This document shows, piece after piece, positions 36,867-46,227 of a stretch of DNA of 64,000 nucleotides (positions within the stretch are counted from its first letter, which is position 1; each line of letters starts with the position of its first letter). The notes beneath the pieces were generated by a model, which searched no databases, was not told where the DNA came from, and saw nothing but the letters and a program-made list of their open reading frames with translations. Where the stretch lies: NCBI RefSeq assembly GCF_014384965.1, contig NZ_JACRSW010000007.1, positions 1 to 64,000 on the forward strand, read 5' to 3'. A program made the translations under genes and the position numbers. The stretch comes from Jutongia hominis. Lineage in GTDB: Bacteria; Bacillota; Clostridia; Lachnospirales; Lachnospiraceae.

Positions 36867-37066
36867 TTGCTTCCTGTTTATTTGTACGCATTATCGTATC
36901 ACCACAAAGTTATAGTGTCAAACTGTTGCATAAAATGATCCATAAAGAAATGCCTGTCTTTTTTAGATTTGTTCCTCTGATACAAAACAGAAATACCCTA
37001 TAGAATCTTTACCTGAAATAGGTTACAATAACAACAGAATTTTAAGATAGAAACGGAGAACTTTAT

Positions 37067-38551
37067 ATGATAGATGCATTACTTACCCGCTTAAAAGACG
37101 GCATTGAGATCCGGCAGACTTTAAGCAAGATCAGACAGGCGATCAAGGACGAAGAAGCTTTTAGCGATCTGTATAATATCATGTGGGATCAGACAAATCT
37201 TTTAATCCCTCTGCTTCAAAGCGAGGATGCCAAGACCAGAAAGAACACCGCCCTTTTAATGGGCGATCTGGCAATGGATGATTTCCTAGAACCGCTTTTT
37301 ACAGCTTATCAAAAAGAGGAAACGCTCTTTGTACGAGGTTCTTATCTGACTGCCATGAAGAACTTTGATTACGAAGAACTTCTTCCCAAACTTCATAAAC
37401 AATATGACAAGCTCTGCACCCAAAAGACAGCTGAGGAAAACAAAAAACACATTGAAGAAGAGATCCGTCTTTTACGTGAATTGATCATAGAAGAAGAAGG
37501 CATTCCGATGCATACTTTTACCGGAATGAACCGCAAACACCAATGTGTCCTTTTGACCAATCGTAACCATGCAGATTTCGTAGCCACACAGCTTACGGAA
37601 CTCGGTCTGAAACCGACTGTCTTTTCTGCCGGAGTACATGTTGTAACAGATGCATTAGAACCGCTTTTATCTCTTCGTACTTATCAGGAAATGCTTTTTG
37701 AACCTGACATGCTAAAACCTTGTTCTTTTGATGCAAAAGCCATTGTCTCTATGCTGTTACAGTCTGATCTTCTTACCTTTTTGCAACAGGATCATAAGGG
37801 AGACACGCCATTTTATTACCGTATCGAATTAAAAAGTAATAAAGATCTCCGGTTCAAAAGTGACCTGACCAAAAAGATTGCAAGCACATTGGAACTTGAA
37901 AGTAACCGTATGCTTCTTAACTCGCCATCTCATTATGAGATTGAACTTCGTATCATAGAAAATGAAGAAGGCAACTGTAGCATCATGGTCAAATATTTCA
38001 CACTTCCTGATCATCGTTTCTCTTATCGTACCGAATCTGTCGCAGCCAGTATTAAACCGACAGACGCTGCCCTGCTTGCGGCATTGGCACAGCCATATAT
38101 GGCAGAAGATGCTCAGGTTTTAGATCCGTTCTGCGGAGTCGGTACCATGCTGATCGAGCGACAGAAGATCCAAAAAGCAAATACTTCCTATGGTATTGAC
38201 ATCTATCCGACTGCGATTGCAAAAGCACAGGAAAACACGCAAAATGCCGGACAGATCATCCATTATATCAATAAGGATTTCTTTAACTTTACACATGAAT
38301 ATCTGTTTGATGAGATCTTTACCAATATGCCTTTTGCTGCCGGTAAAACAACGCAACAGGAGATTGTGCAGCTCTATGAACAATTTTTCAAAAAAATACC
38401 TTCTCTGTTAACAAAAGAAGGCAAAGTTATTCTATATACACACAACGCAACAGAGGCAAAAAAAATAGCTGCAAAAAATTCTTACAAACTTCTTGCAGCC
38501 TTTCCATATCGTAATAAACCAAGAACCGACCTTTTGATCTTTAGCCGTTAA
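37067..38551 (+). CDS. TRM11-like / UPF0020 SAM-dependent RNA methyltransferase
   Basis: A 494-residue protein. The N-terminal third is helical with HEAT-like character (TRKNTALLMGDLAMDDFLEPL), followed by a THUMP-like region. The C-terminal Rossmann methyltransferase has motif I LDPFCGVGTMLIE near 350, SYGIDIYPTAIAKAQEN and the catalytic motif IV TNMPF near 425. Members of this group make N2-methylguanine in tRNA or rRNA, and the target here is inferred only. GGAGAAC precedes the ATG. Convergent with the ClC gene. Confidence 0.83.
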   Translation: MIDALLTRLKDGIEIRQTLSKIRQAIKDEEAFSDLYNIMWDQTNLLIPLLQSEDAKTRKNTALLMGDLAMDDFLEPLFTAYQKEETLFVRGSYLTAMKNFDYEELLPKLHKQYDKLCTQKTAEENKKHIEEEIRLLRELIIEEEGIPMHTFTGMNRKHQCVLLTNRNHADFVATQLTELGLKPTVFSAGVHVVTDALEPLLSLRTYQEMLFEPDMLKPCSFDAKAIVSMLLQSDLLTFLQQDHKGDTPFYYRIELKSNKDLRFKSDLTKKIASTLELESNRMLLNSPSHYEIELRIIENEEGNCSIMVKYFTLPDHRFSYRTESVAASIKPTDAALLAALAQPYMAEDAQVLDPFCGVGTMLIERQKIQKANTSYGIDIYPTAIAKAQENTQNAGQIIHYINKDFFNFTHEYLFDEIFTNMPFAAGKTTQQEIVQLYEQFFKKIPSLLTKEGKVILYTHNATEAKKIAAKNSYKLLAAFPYRNKPRTDLLIFSR

Positions 38552-38560
38552 AGCTACAGA

Positions 38561-38590
38561 TCTATATGTATCGTTTCCTGTTCCAAAAAA
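38561..38590 (-). repeat. Dispersed intergenic element, degenerate copy 8
   Basis: Plus-strand GATCTATATGTATCGTTTCCTGTTCCAAAA next to the terminator at 38587. Only the core is recognisable. Confidence 0.4.
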
Positions 38591-38620
38591 GAGTGCAACG
38601 TCAACATGTTGCACTCTTTT
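38587..38620. terminator. Bidirectional terminator between the methyltransferase and ClC genes
   Basis: AAAAGAGTGCAAC (38587-38599) with GTTGCACTCTTTT (38608-38620). Confidence 0.88.
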
Positions 38621-38660
38621 CTCTTCTGACTTAAAAATAGCATCGTTTTTCTGTCTTTAT

Positions 38661-39929
38661 TTATTGTCGTGCCTTACGATTGATATATTCCGTTTTGTAT
38701 TTGGAATATACGATCGTCTGGTCATGATACAATCCATAATATCCGGACATCAGATAACTTACACTGATCGCGATCAGGAAATACGGCACAGCGTCATATC
38801 CAAAAAGCTCAAAAGCGATCAGCATCGATGTGATAGGACAGTTTGTTACACCACAGAACACTGCCACCATTCCGATTGCCGCACAAAGCGATGGCGAAAT
38901 TCCACAAATCTGTCCAAAAAGACAACCAAAGGTTGCTCCCACATAAAAAGATGGGACAATCTCACCACCACGAAAACCCGCTTCCAATGTCAATGCAGTA
39001 AATACAATCTTTAAAAGAAACGCTTCCGGTCGTACTTTCCCATTGATTGCATTTGCAATAACCGGAACACCGGCTCCCATATAATCGGTAGTATGCAATA
39101 TGATTGTCAGCAGCACAATCACACAACTTGATACAATGATACGAACATAAGGATTCTTTAATTTATCCCTGTAAAAATCTCCAAGTGAATGTAGTGTCAC
39201 ACAAAAAAGTACACTAAGTGCTGCACAACAAAGTGCAAGCCCGATCACTTTAATACTGGGAATCAGATGAAAACCGGATAAATGATGAATAGAAAAGACA
39301 TTCGGACTGATTCCCATATTGGTTGCAAACTTTGATGCGATCAATGCCGCAAAGACACATGGTACCAATGCCGCATAATACATAACACCAACACTGACAA
39401 CCTCCATCGCAAAGATCGCTGCTGCGATCGGTGTACCAAATATGGCAGAGAACGCTGCGCTCATTCCACTCATTACAAAGATTCTTCGATCCTTTTCATC
39501 AAACCGCAGCCAACGTCCAAGCTGGTTACCGATACTTCCTCCTAATTGCAATGCCGCTCCTTCTCGACCTGCCGATCCGCCAAACAGATGCGTGATAATC
39601 GTTGATATAAAGATCAACGGTGCCATTTTAAATGGCAATTCTGTCTGTGCATGGATCGTTGACAAAACCATATTCGTACCTTTGTCATTTTTATAATGAA
39701 AGATTCCGTATAAAAAGACGATCACAACACCAGCCACCGGCAAAAGCAGGATCAGTTCAGGATGTTGTGTCCTGACTTCCGTTACAACTCTAAGAAGATA
39801 TGCAAAAAGTGTGCTAAACGATCCAACAACCAGACCTACAATACTGGATACGATCACCCACTTTACAAAATTAAAAATATTTCTATATAATCGTGCCATA
39901 TAAAATTTACACATCTCAATCCGCTTCAT
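38661..39929 (-). CDS. ClC family chloride channel / H+-Cl- antiporter
   Basis: A 422-residue membrane protein with about ten hydrophobic helices. It has the ClC selectivity motifs GGSAGREGAALQLGG (GxxGREGP type), GMSAAFSAIFGTPIAAAIFAMEV, GFRGGEIVPSFYVGATFG (GGxFxP type) and VTNCPITSM. It may exchange chloride or another anion such as fluoride. The motif GREGA rather than GREGP is a small deviation. No CBS domains. Family members move anions for pH or acid tolerance. The start (39929) has only a weak ribosome site. Confidence 0.9.
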   Translation of the reverse strand: MKRIEMCKFYMARLYRNIFNFVKWVIVSSIVGLVVGSFSTLFAYLLRVVTEVRTQHPELILLLPVAGVVIVFLYGIFHYKNDKGTNMVLSTIHAQTELPFKMAPLIFISTIITHLFGGSAGREGAALQLGGSIGNQLGRWLRFDEKDRRIFVMSGMSAAFSAIFGTPIAAAIFAMEVVSVGVMYYAALVPCVFAALIASKFATNMGISPNVFSIHHLSGFHLIPSIKVIGLALCCAALSVLFCVTLHSLGDFYRDKLKNPYVRIIVSSCVIVLLTIILHTTDYMGAGVPVIANAINGKVRPEAFLLKIVFTALTLEAGFRGGEIVPSFYVGATFGCLFGQICGISPSLCAAIGMVAVFCGVTNCPITSMLIAFELFGYDAVPYFLIAISVSYLMSGYYGLYHDQTIVYSKYKTEYINRKARQ

Positions 39930-40086
39930 TTTGTTCTTCTCACACTTTCCTTTTTTGGTTTCAATGCCTAGTCATATCCTGATAACCACGCTGTTGCAAT
40001 GACCTGACACAGACCTATTTTTGTATGAACCTATTATAACGACTTTACCGGAAGTGGGCAAGTCTTGTAAATTATAAAAGTCACCA

Positions 40087-40130
40087 TTGACTTTCCTCTT
40101 CAAATGCTGTTATAATAGTAATGGTTACTA
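40087..40130 (+). promoter_or_regulatory. perR promoter with PerR-type operator
   Basis: TTGACT (40087-40092), 18-bp spacer, TATAAT (40111-40116), overlapped by the palindrome TAGTAA-TGG-TTACTA (40116-40130). Same half-site as upstream of rubrerythrin, so autoregulation is likely. Confidence 0.75.
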
Positions 40131-40146
40131 TTTAAGGAGGTGGATT

Positions 40147-40533
40147 ATGGCTGCAATACGAAGAAGTAAACAACGAGATGCCATTAAAGCATATTTGATG
40201 TCTACCACCGCACATCCGACAGCAGAAGTTGTATATGAGAATATAAAAAAAGATTTTCCAAATATCAGTCTTGGAACGGTTTACCGTAATCTGAATTTTC
40301 TCGTAGAACACGACGAAGCTTTGCGGCTTGACTGCGGTGACGGCTTTGACCACTTTGATGGCAATACCCATCCACACAATCATTTCTTTTGTAAATCCTG
40401 CGGACGGATCATAGACCTGAAAATGGATAAGATCGATCATATTGATCTTATCGCTGCTGCCGGATTTGATGGTCGTATTGATGATCACATTATATATTTT
40501 CGCGGAATCTGTAAAGATTGTTTAGAAAAATAA
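40147..40533 (+). CDS. perR: Fur-family peroxide regulator, PerR-like
   Basis: A 128-residue metalloregulator with a winged-helix domain (1-75, HPTAEVVYENIKKDFPNISLGTVYRNL) and a dimerisation domain. Structural zinc sites are CKSC (near 96) and CKDC (near the end), and metal-sensing His/Asp lie in DHFDGNTHPHNH. In PerR, iron-catalysed His oxidation by peroxide releases DNA. The identity as PerR rather than Fur rests on the rubrerythrin neighbour and the shared operator. ATG at 40147 with AAGGAGG six bases upstream is preferred over the frame from 40087, which starts in the promoter. Confidence 0.88.
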   Translation: MAAIRRSKQRDAIKAYLMSTTAHPTAEVVYENIKKDFPNISLGTVYRNLNFLVEHDEALRLDCGDGFDHFDGNTHPHNHFFCKSCGRIIDLKMDKIDHIDLIAAAGFDGRIDDHIIYFRGICKDCLEK

Positions 40534-40555
40534 TCAGATTTTTTAAAAAAAGCTA

Positions 40556-40613
40556 TTGACATTATTAAAAATCATGTTAAAATGTAGTCATTAACAGTAA
40601 TCATTACTGTTAA
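40556..40613 (+). promoter_or_regulatory. Rubrerythrin promoter with perfect PerR-type palindrome
   Basis: TTGACA (40556-40561), 16-bp spacer, TAAAAT (40578-40583), then the 23-bp perfect palindrome TTAACAGTAAT-C-ATTACTGTTAA (40591-40613) over the start region. The core AGTAA-TCA-TTACT matches the perR operator. Confidence 0.82.
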
Positions 40614-40803
40614 TAAGATATAACAAGTTAATCAAACACCATATAAATCATCATTTAGATACACTCTATCATATGATTATTTATTGGTACAGTTTTCTCA
40701 AGATGAAAGAGAGTACTTTCTTCATATTTTAGAAAAGTATATATCTTGTATTTATCTTGATAATGTAAATAACAAAACACAAAAAGAAAAGGAGATTATT
40801 ATT

Positions 40804-41391
40804 ATGGCTAAGTATGTATGTTCTGTATGTGGTTATGTTTATGAAGGAGACAGTGCACCGGAAGAATGTCCGGTCTGTCATGCAGGTGCTGATCAGTTTA
40901 AGGAAGTAGAGGGTGAGCTTACACTTGCCGCTGAGCATGAGTTTGGTGTATATGGTTCTACTGTTAAGAACAATCCTAACATCAGCGACGAAGACAAGAA
41001 ATTCCTGTTTGATCAGTTAAAAGCAAACTTTGATGGTGAATGTTCTGAGGTTGGTATGTACCTTTGCATGGCTCGTATTGCACATCGTGAAGGATATCCG
41101 GAAATCGGTCTTTACTGGGAGAAAGCAGCTTATGAAGAAGCTGAGCATGCAGCAAAATTCGCTGAATTACTTGGTTCTGACTTAGAATCTAACATGAAAG
41201 CATCTACAAAGGAAAACCTTGCTTGGAGAGTTGATTGTGAATTCGGTGCTACAGCAGGTAAAACAGACCTTGCAAAATGTGCTAAAAAGAATAACCTTGA
41301 TGCGATCCATGATACTGTTCATGAGATGGCTAGAGATGAGGCTAGACATGGTAAAGCCCTCAAGGGATTATTAGAGAGATATTTCGGTTAA
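40804..41391 (+). CDS. Reverse rubrerythrin (rubredoxin domain first)
   Basis: This 195-residue oxidative-stress protein has an N-terminal rubredoxin-like Fe(Cys)4 domain ([20 protein letters not shown], residues 5-24). A ferritin-like diiron domain follows, with Glu/His ligands in [25 protein letters not shown] and [12 protein letters not shown]. The order is the reverse of classical rubrerythrin and matches the clostridial revRbr type, an NADH-peroxidase/oxidase partner that is PerR-repressed in Clostridium. ATG at 40804 has AAAAGGAG nine bases upstream. The longer frame from 40684 lies in the leader. Confidence 0.95.
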   Translation: MAKYVCSVCGYVYEGDSAPEECPVCHAGADQFKEVEGELTLAAEHEFGVYGSTVKNNPNISDEDKKFLFDQLKANFDGECSEVGMYLCMARIAHREGYPEIGLYWEKAAYEEAEHAAKFAELLGSDLESNMKASTKENLAWRVDCEFGATAGKTDLAKCAKKNNLDAIHDTVHEMARDEARHGKALKGLLERYFG

Positions 41392-41427
41392 TCATTTCTA
41401 ACACGGAATTGCACAAAATATGATTTT

Positions 41428-41464
41428 AAAAAGAGGAAATCGCAGATGCGGTTTCCTCTTTTTA
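41428..41464. terminator. Terminator after rubrerythrin
   Basis: AAAAAGAGGAAATCGC-AGAT-GCGGTTTCCTCTTTTT, 16-bp stem with one G-T pair. Bidirectional, also serving the zinc-ribbon operon. Confidence 0.9.
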
Positions 41465-41555
41465 TGCTGTTTTTTAACTTTTCTTACTCTGTGTCCCATG
41501 CTATGATTACCATTTAACATATAGAGCGTTACTGCTTGCCTTTGCCAATGGTTGT

Positions 41556-42557
41556 TTAGAAGAACTGTGTCAGAACCTTTGAAAGATCATTCTTCGCATT
41601 CTGTAACTCTGAAATCGCCTTAGAAACAGATGTCTGTAATGCAGATGAAAAATAATTTACTGACATATAGCGGAAGAAAATGAACATACAAAGTAATGAC
41701 GCAATGCAAACTACCAATACAATAAATACTGTCTTATCTCCATCCGCTCCAACACCGGTTGGTACTACCATGCAGGAATAACAAAGTCCCACAATTGCAC
41801 TAAGCATAAAAAAGAGCATTCCTAATCCAATATTGATCAGACCCAGTAATAATGCAACCAGAATAACCGGTGTCTTTGCAACACATCTGACTGCTGACGC
41901 ACTGATTGCTTCTATAAAAGTGGTCTTACCTTTAAAAGCACTTGTCATTCCCCATGCAACCAAAGCAACAATGCAAGTCAATACAACAGATGCGATAACC
42001 GTAATGAAAAAGTCTTTGAACAATGGGAACTTATATAGATCGAACATGTTTAAATAATCAGAATTCCATGTAAGCACCTGAGTCTTAGCTAAACTATTGA
42101 TCTTTCCAAAAAAGATTACGGCAAACAATCCCGAACAGATCGCCTGGAGTGCAATAAAGATAAATGCTGTAATGATATTCGCTTCTTTTACAAAAGCTCT
42201 TCCGACACTCTTTGGTTTTAATAAGATCTGAAGAAAATTCATCGCCATTGCCTGAATATCAAAATTCAACTTCGGCTTAGGCTTCTGATAATACATCTGC
42301 TGGTTTGGCATGCCCTGATTATATGGTATCTGCTGTCCCATTCCCGGCTGATGCATCTGACCGCCCGGTATCTGCTGTCCCATTCCCGGCTGGTGCATCT
42401 GACCGCCCGGTATCTGCTGTCCCATTCCCGGCTGGTGCATCTGACCGCCCGGTATCTGCTGTCCTGCTCCCGGTCCATTCACAGCTCCTTTTTGCTGCTG
42501 ACAGATACAGATTTCTCCCGGATTTAATTTTCTACCACAATTTGTACAAAAAGCCAT
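41556..42557 (-). CDS. Zinc-ribbon, repeat-linker membrane protein (Yip1-like)
   Basis: This 333-residue protein has an N-terminal zinc ribbon (CTNCG near 4, CICQ near 17). A Gly/Gln/Met/Pro linker follows, made of a 14-residue unit (GMGQQIPGGQMHQP) repeated three to four times at about 30-85. Five predicted helices (about 135-310) resemble Yip1-type membrane domains. The function is unknown. The linker repeats are nearly identical at the DNA level (42 bp), so the number of copies may vary between strains. Third gene of a three-gene minus-strand run (32 bases after the preceding one). Confidence 0.78.
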   Translation of the reverse strand: MAFCTNCGRKLNPGEICICQQQKGAVNGPGAGQQIPGGQMHQPGMGQQIPGGQMHQPGMGQQIPGGQMHQPGMGQQIPYNQGMPNQQMYYQKPKPKLNFDIQAMAMNFLQILLKPKSVGRAFVKEANIITAFIFIALQAICSGLFAVIFFGKINSLAKTQVLTWNSDYLNMFDLYKFPLFKDFFITVIASVVLTCIVALVAWGMTSAFKGKTTFIEAISASAVRCVAKTPVILVALLLGLINIGLGMLFFMLSAIVGLCYSCMVVPTGVGADGDKTVFIVLVVCIASLLCMFIFFRYMSVNYFSSALQTSVSKAISELQNAKNDLSKVLTQFF

Positions 42558-42589
42558 ACTCTTTCTCCTCCTGTTGATTGTTTTTTATT

Positions 42590-44065
42590 TTATTCATATT
42601 GTGTCTCATGTAATGTGCTGACAGAGTATAAAGAAATCCCTCCATCTTTTATTCCATAATAAAACTTCTGAGTGATGATAGCATTTCGATCAGTCATATC
42701 ACTTTGTGTATAACTGCCCTTCATATGCTCTGTAATTGTTACACAACCTACAAGTATCGTATCTTCTGCATTGATGTAATCATAGTCACCGTCTCCATTT
42801 GTACTTCCTGCCTCATAACTGACATTCACATCAGAGAGCACGGCTTTGGATACAGAAGTATCTTCATAAGAAAATGTATTAGAATTCCACCAGCTATCCT
42901 GCAGATACTCCTTAAATTCATCATAATCTGAATTTACGCCGGAACGATCTATCGGATTTATTTTAGAAACCACATTTGTTGCATTTTCCTGCTTGACCGC
43001 ATCTTCAATAAACCTCTTATTATTGTCAACAGCTTCTCCTGCTATACGTTTTACAACATCTTCTGTCAACTTCAGGTCTGCCGTATAATGTGTATCGTCA
43101 TCTGTAAATTCTACTTTATCTTTTACACTTTGGAATCCATCTGCCTCTACTTCAATAACATGATTACCCGCATAAATCTTGTCAATCGTATAATGCGTCA
43201 TACCATCATCACGATTCTCTGCTTTTGCTTTTTTGGTTACATCAATTCCATCTAATGTTACTTTGCTGCCCTTTGGAACGCAGATCAAACCGTCACTGAC
43301 TGTCGAAAAGCTATTACTAACCGCCCATTCGTCAAAGAAAAGAAACTTCTTATTCCCGGTTTTGTTCAAAGTCAGACTCATTGTCTGATCACTGTTTCCG
43401 TTTGACTTTGTCTGATATGTCACCTGTACATTAGCACGATAACCATCATTCTGTTTTACAAAAACGCTGTAGTTTGAAACATCTCCCCGTATTGCATTGT
43501 TATCTAAATTAACTGCAGATTCGAAAGTATCTTCACAAAGGAAGTTTCCTTCTCCTGCGTCTATGTACTTATACACATCTTTTAAATCACCCTGCGTATA
43601 TGTCTGAAAATATCTTTCTGCTACGCTTTCGGGACTACATTCTTTTCTTGCATTCATTTGAAAAACAAAAGCAAGAACTACGATTGCCGCGATCTCTGCC
43701 ACAATGATCCAGGTACGTTTTGAAATTTTCTTTGAAGTCGTTGATGAGGTCTGTACATATCCTGTATTAAAACCGTTGTAGCCATCATTTACAGGTATTC
43801 CACCCATTCCATTTGTTCCGTTAAAGCCATTGTTTACAGGCGTTCCACCCATTCCATTTGTTCCGTTGTAGCCTTTGTTTACAGGCGTTCCACCCATTCC
43901 ATTTGTTCCGTTAAAACCTTTGTTTACAGGTGTTCCACCGGACGCAGTACCGTTTATATTATTATTTGCTGTACCATTAACTGTATTAGCTATTAACGCC
44001 GCACCACAATTAGCACAAAACTTACTTCCTTCATCATTTGGTGTTCCGCATTTTGGACAAAACAT
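42590..44065 (-). CDS. Zinc-ribbon single-pass membrane protein with extracellular domain (TcaA-like)
   Basis: A 491-residue protein. The cytoplasmic zinc ribbon CPKC...CANC (3-23) is followed by an Asn/Gly-rich linker with a 15-residue repeat (NGTNGMGGTPVNKGY, three copies) and one transmembrane helix (about 118-140). The external part has an NTF2-like or DUF4878-like region (SPESVAERYFQTYTQGD), a PEGA-like turn (SKVTLDGIDVTKKA) and a C-terminal domain. This matches the TcaA/YvbJ arrangement associated with envelope stress in Gram-positives. Role here inferred. Twelve bases after the YARHG gene. Confidence 0.75.
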   Translation of the reverse strand: MFCPKCGTPNDEGSKFCANCGAALIANTVNGTANNNINGTASGGTPVNKGFNGTNGMGGTPVNKGYNGTNGMGGTPVNNGFNGTNGMGGIPVNDGYNGFNTGYVQTSSTTSKKISKRTWIIVAEIAAIVVLAFVFQMNARKECSPESVAERYFQTYTQGDLKDVYKYIDAGEGNFLCEDTFESAVNLDNNAIRGDVSNYSVFVKQNDGYRANVQVTYQTKSNGNSDQTMSLTLNKTGNKKFLFFDEWAVSNSFSTVSDGLICVPKGSKVTLDGIDVTKKAKAENRDDGMTHYTIDKIYAGNHVIEVEADGFQSVKDKVEFTDDDTHYTADLKLTEDVVKRIAGEAVDNNKRFIEDAVKQENATNVVSKINPIDRSGVNSDYDEFKEYLQDSWWNSNTFSYEDTSVSKAVLSDVNVSYEAGSTNGDGDYDYINAEDTILVGCVTITEHMKGSYTQSDMTDRNAIITQKFYYGIKDGGISLYSVSTLHETQYE

Positions 44066-44077
44066 TTTTCTCCCCCC

Positions 44078-44632
44078 TTATTTCTTCTTAGCTTCAATCT
44101 TTTTGATCAGATTTCGGTTAGCGATCTCGTATTCATTAAAATACTCTTCGTCATTAAAATCTTCACCCTCTACAGATGGTGTATACCAGCTCTTTGATTC
44201 AAAATAATTCTTTAATTCCTCATCTTCGAAAATATAACCATGTCTGGCATATAACTCATTTCGTGCATAACGCAGTTCTTTCTTTGATAATTTCTTAACT
44301 TCTGACTTCTTTAACTTTCTTGAATCGCTGTCAGGGAAAATATAGTCACCATTATTTTGGGAAGCATCCGCTGTTGCTTCCGGTTCCGGTGTTGCTGCTG
44401 CCGGGCTTTCCATTTTTTCAGAAATGTTACTTGATTTAGATACCGTAAAATTGTCTGAATCTTCTTCGTATCTGACATCCTTTCCTGCTACTGTCTTCAC
44501 TTCCTGTTTTGTGATCGTCGCCTTCTTTACAGAAGATTTTGCAAATACCACAAAACAAATGTTACCAATAAGCATTGCAGCGGCAATCACACCCAGCACG
44601 ATAACTGCTGCATTCTTCTTAAACTGCTCCAT
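44078..44632 (-). CDS. YARHG-domain membrane-anchored protein
   Basis: This 184-residue protein has an N-terminal membrane anchor (about 8-30), a Ser/Ala/Thr-rich stalk (about 60-95) and a C-terminal YARHG domain (about 105-175). The domain name-motif appears as RNELYARHGYIF, followed by YFESKSWYTP. YARHG domains are extracellular modules of unknown role, usually tied to cell-wall or surface proteins. First gene of the zinc-ribbon run, with AGGAGGAGG before its start. Confidence 0.83.
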   Translation of the reverse strand: MEQFKKNAAVIVLGVIAAAMLIGNICFVVFAKSSVKKATITKQEVKTVAGKDVRYEEDSDNFTVSKSSNISEKMESPAAATPEPEATADASQNNGDYIFPDSDSRKLKKSEVKKLSKKELRYARNELYARHGYIFEDEELKNYFESKSWYTPSVEGEDFNDEEYFNEYEIANRNLIKKIEAKKK

Positions 44633-44812
44633 ATTCCTCCTCCTTTATAAGCTTTTGGAAAACTTTCAATTTATTTAACCATAGAATAACTTAAGAAATA
44701 AATATTTGTCGAAAAAACACAATATTTTGTCATAATCGGACGATAAATTTATGAACGGCAAAAACTTTGGAACAACACATTTTTAATATACTACACTTGT
44801 ATTTTAAAATGA

Positions 44813-45847
44813 TCATAACATGATATCAATTGCACCCGAAGCACTGACTACATCTGTTGTTCCTTGCGTAGAAGCTTCTAATGCTTGACTTTTAATCTGC
44901 GTATCAGCAGACATTGCGATTGCATTCGAAACACCCTCTGCCGCATTTGAACCGTTATTCCCCATCATAATTGCGAAATCCCCTTTACCGGCTTTTAACA
45001 ATTCGATCTTCTTCCGCAGATATTCCATATCTGAATTCATAATATCAATATTTTCATCCTTCCGGTTACCTTTTGATCTTTGCTTCTTGACGCTTTCAAG
45101 CTGATCTTCTAACAATCTGATCTGCTGCTGTACATCTTCATTATCCTGCTTTTTTGTTGTAACAGATTGTGTCATTTCTTTCTTTTTATTGCCCACATAA
45201 GCGTCATCACTCTGATCCTGTTTTTGTTCATATTTGAGATGGTTCATTTTCTTTTTTGCTGTACGCACCATCTTTTTTGCATGTTTTAATGCAATCTCAA
45301 TCTCATCCTCATCATATTTTCCGGTCATACTTTTTCTTTTTAAAGAATTCAGATTTGAAATTGCAGATGTCAGGGCACTGCTTGCCTGTGATAATGTCTT
45401 TGCACGCATAACGCTGCCCGATACTTTTTTATAACTGTAACGCAACGCCTTTTTCTTCGTATTGGTTGCCTCTTTTTTAATCTTTTTCTTTTCCTGAAGA
45501 CGTTGTAGCTTTTCTTCTAAACTTTTGATCAATGCTTCTGCCTGATTCTCCTGATCATCTTTTACATCGACTTTTTCTTCCTCTACATTGATCTGCTCTT
45601 GTTCCTGTTGAGCAATTTCCTTCCATACACCGGTTTCCCGAACCATTTTTTGCAGAGTTTTTCCTTCTTTTGAAAAACTCAGATCAATCCCAGCCGAAAC
45701 AGTTGTATTTTCTTTTGTTTTTTCCTGCTGATTTGCACAAGAACTGTAAAGAGATACATTCTGTTGTTCTGTTCCGTATACTGCTGTTCTTACATTTGTC
45801 ATAGTTGATGTATAAGCATATCCTTTGCTGATATTATCTGTATTCAT
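44813..45847 (-). CDS. Coiled-coil protein of unknown function
   Basis: A 344-residue soluble protein rich in Lys, Glu and Gln. Two heptad regions are visible (about 92-130, LIKSLEEKLQRLQEKKKIKKE, and about 235-290, QIRLLEDQLESVKKQ...MEYLRKKIELLK), with a helical middle (LSQASSALTSAISNLNSLKRK) and a low-complexity, Ala/Ser-rich end (DVVSASGAIDIML). No signal peptide or membrane span. I do not recognise the family. Single gene. The ATG is preceded by GGAG at a spacing of nine. Confidence 0.6.
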   Translation of the reverse strand: MNTDNISKGYAYTSTMTNVRTAVYGTEQQNVSLYSSCANQQEKTKENTTVSAGIDLSFSKEGKTLQKMVRETGVWKEIAQQEQEQINVEEEKVDVKDDQENQAEALIKSLEEKLQRLQEKKKIKKEATNTKKKALRYSYKKVSGSVMRAKTLSQASSALTSAISNLNSLKRKSMTGKYDEDEIEIALKHAKKMVRTAKKKMNHLKYEQKQDQSDDAYVGNKKKEMTQSVTTKKQDNEDVQQQIRLLEDQLESVKKQRSKGNRKDENIDIMNSDMEYLRKKIELLKAGKGDFAIMMGNNGSNAAEGVSNAIAMSADTQIKSQALEASTQGTTDVVSASGAIDIML

Positions 45848-46227
45848 ACCAGATCACTCCAATTCGCATATCCTTTGCTCTTTTACCAGTTATCTACTAT
45901 ATATATCGGTACGTTAGTTATATTTATTTATATGATTCAGGTGTTTTCATAATCAATAAAAACGTATCTGTCAAACATCTACGAAAATAGATCAGGATCT
46001 GCAAAAAACGGAGAATATCTGAATTTTACAAAAAAAAAATATTGAACTCATCCGGATTCCGACATTGCTATCGAAGTCCATCTGAGTCAATATCCTTTTT
46101 TAAGAATAGCTGTCAAAATCGTATCGTCGATCTTAACAGCTATTCTGCTAATTCATTTTGAACACTCATCCGATAAAAGAATTCTTTATATCATATCTAT
46201 TTTCAAAGCATTCTTTATCAGCAAATA
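45848..46227. other. Intergenic region with the terminator of the Big2 protein gene
   Basis: Contains the terminator at 46029-46093 and a separate AGAATAGCTGT/ACAGCTATTCT hairpin (about 46104-46145) without a T run. A GCATATCCTTTGCT repeat near 45868 duplicates codons at 45817. No gene. Confidence 0.5.
46029..46093 (-). terminator. Terminator of the Big2 surface protein gene
   Basis: On the minus strand, ATATTGACTC pairs with GAGTTCAATAT (one bulge), with an inner GACTTCGATAGC stem, followed by about ten T. Confidence 0.8.

Noticed and set aside
42266-42577. Repeat-rich frames in other phases over the zinc-ribbon linker
   Set aside because: By-products of the 42-bp coding repeat in the minus-strand gene, which has the zinc ribbon and membrane domains in frame.
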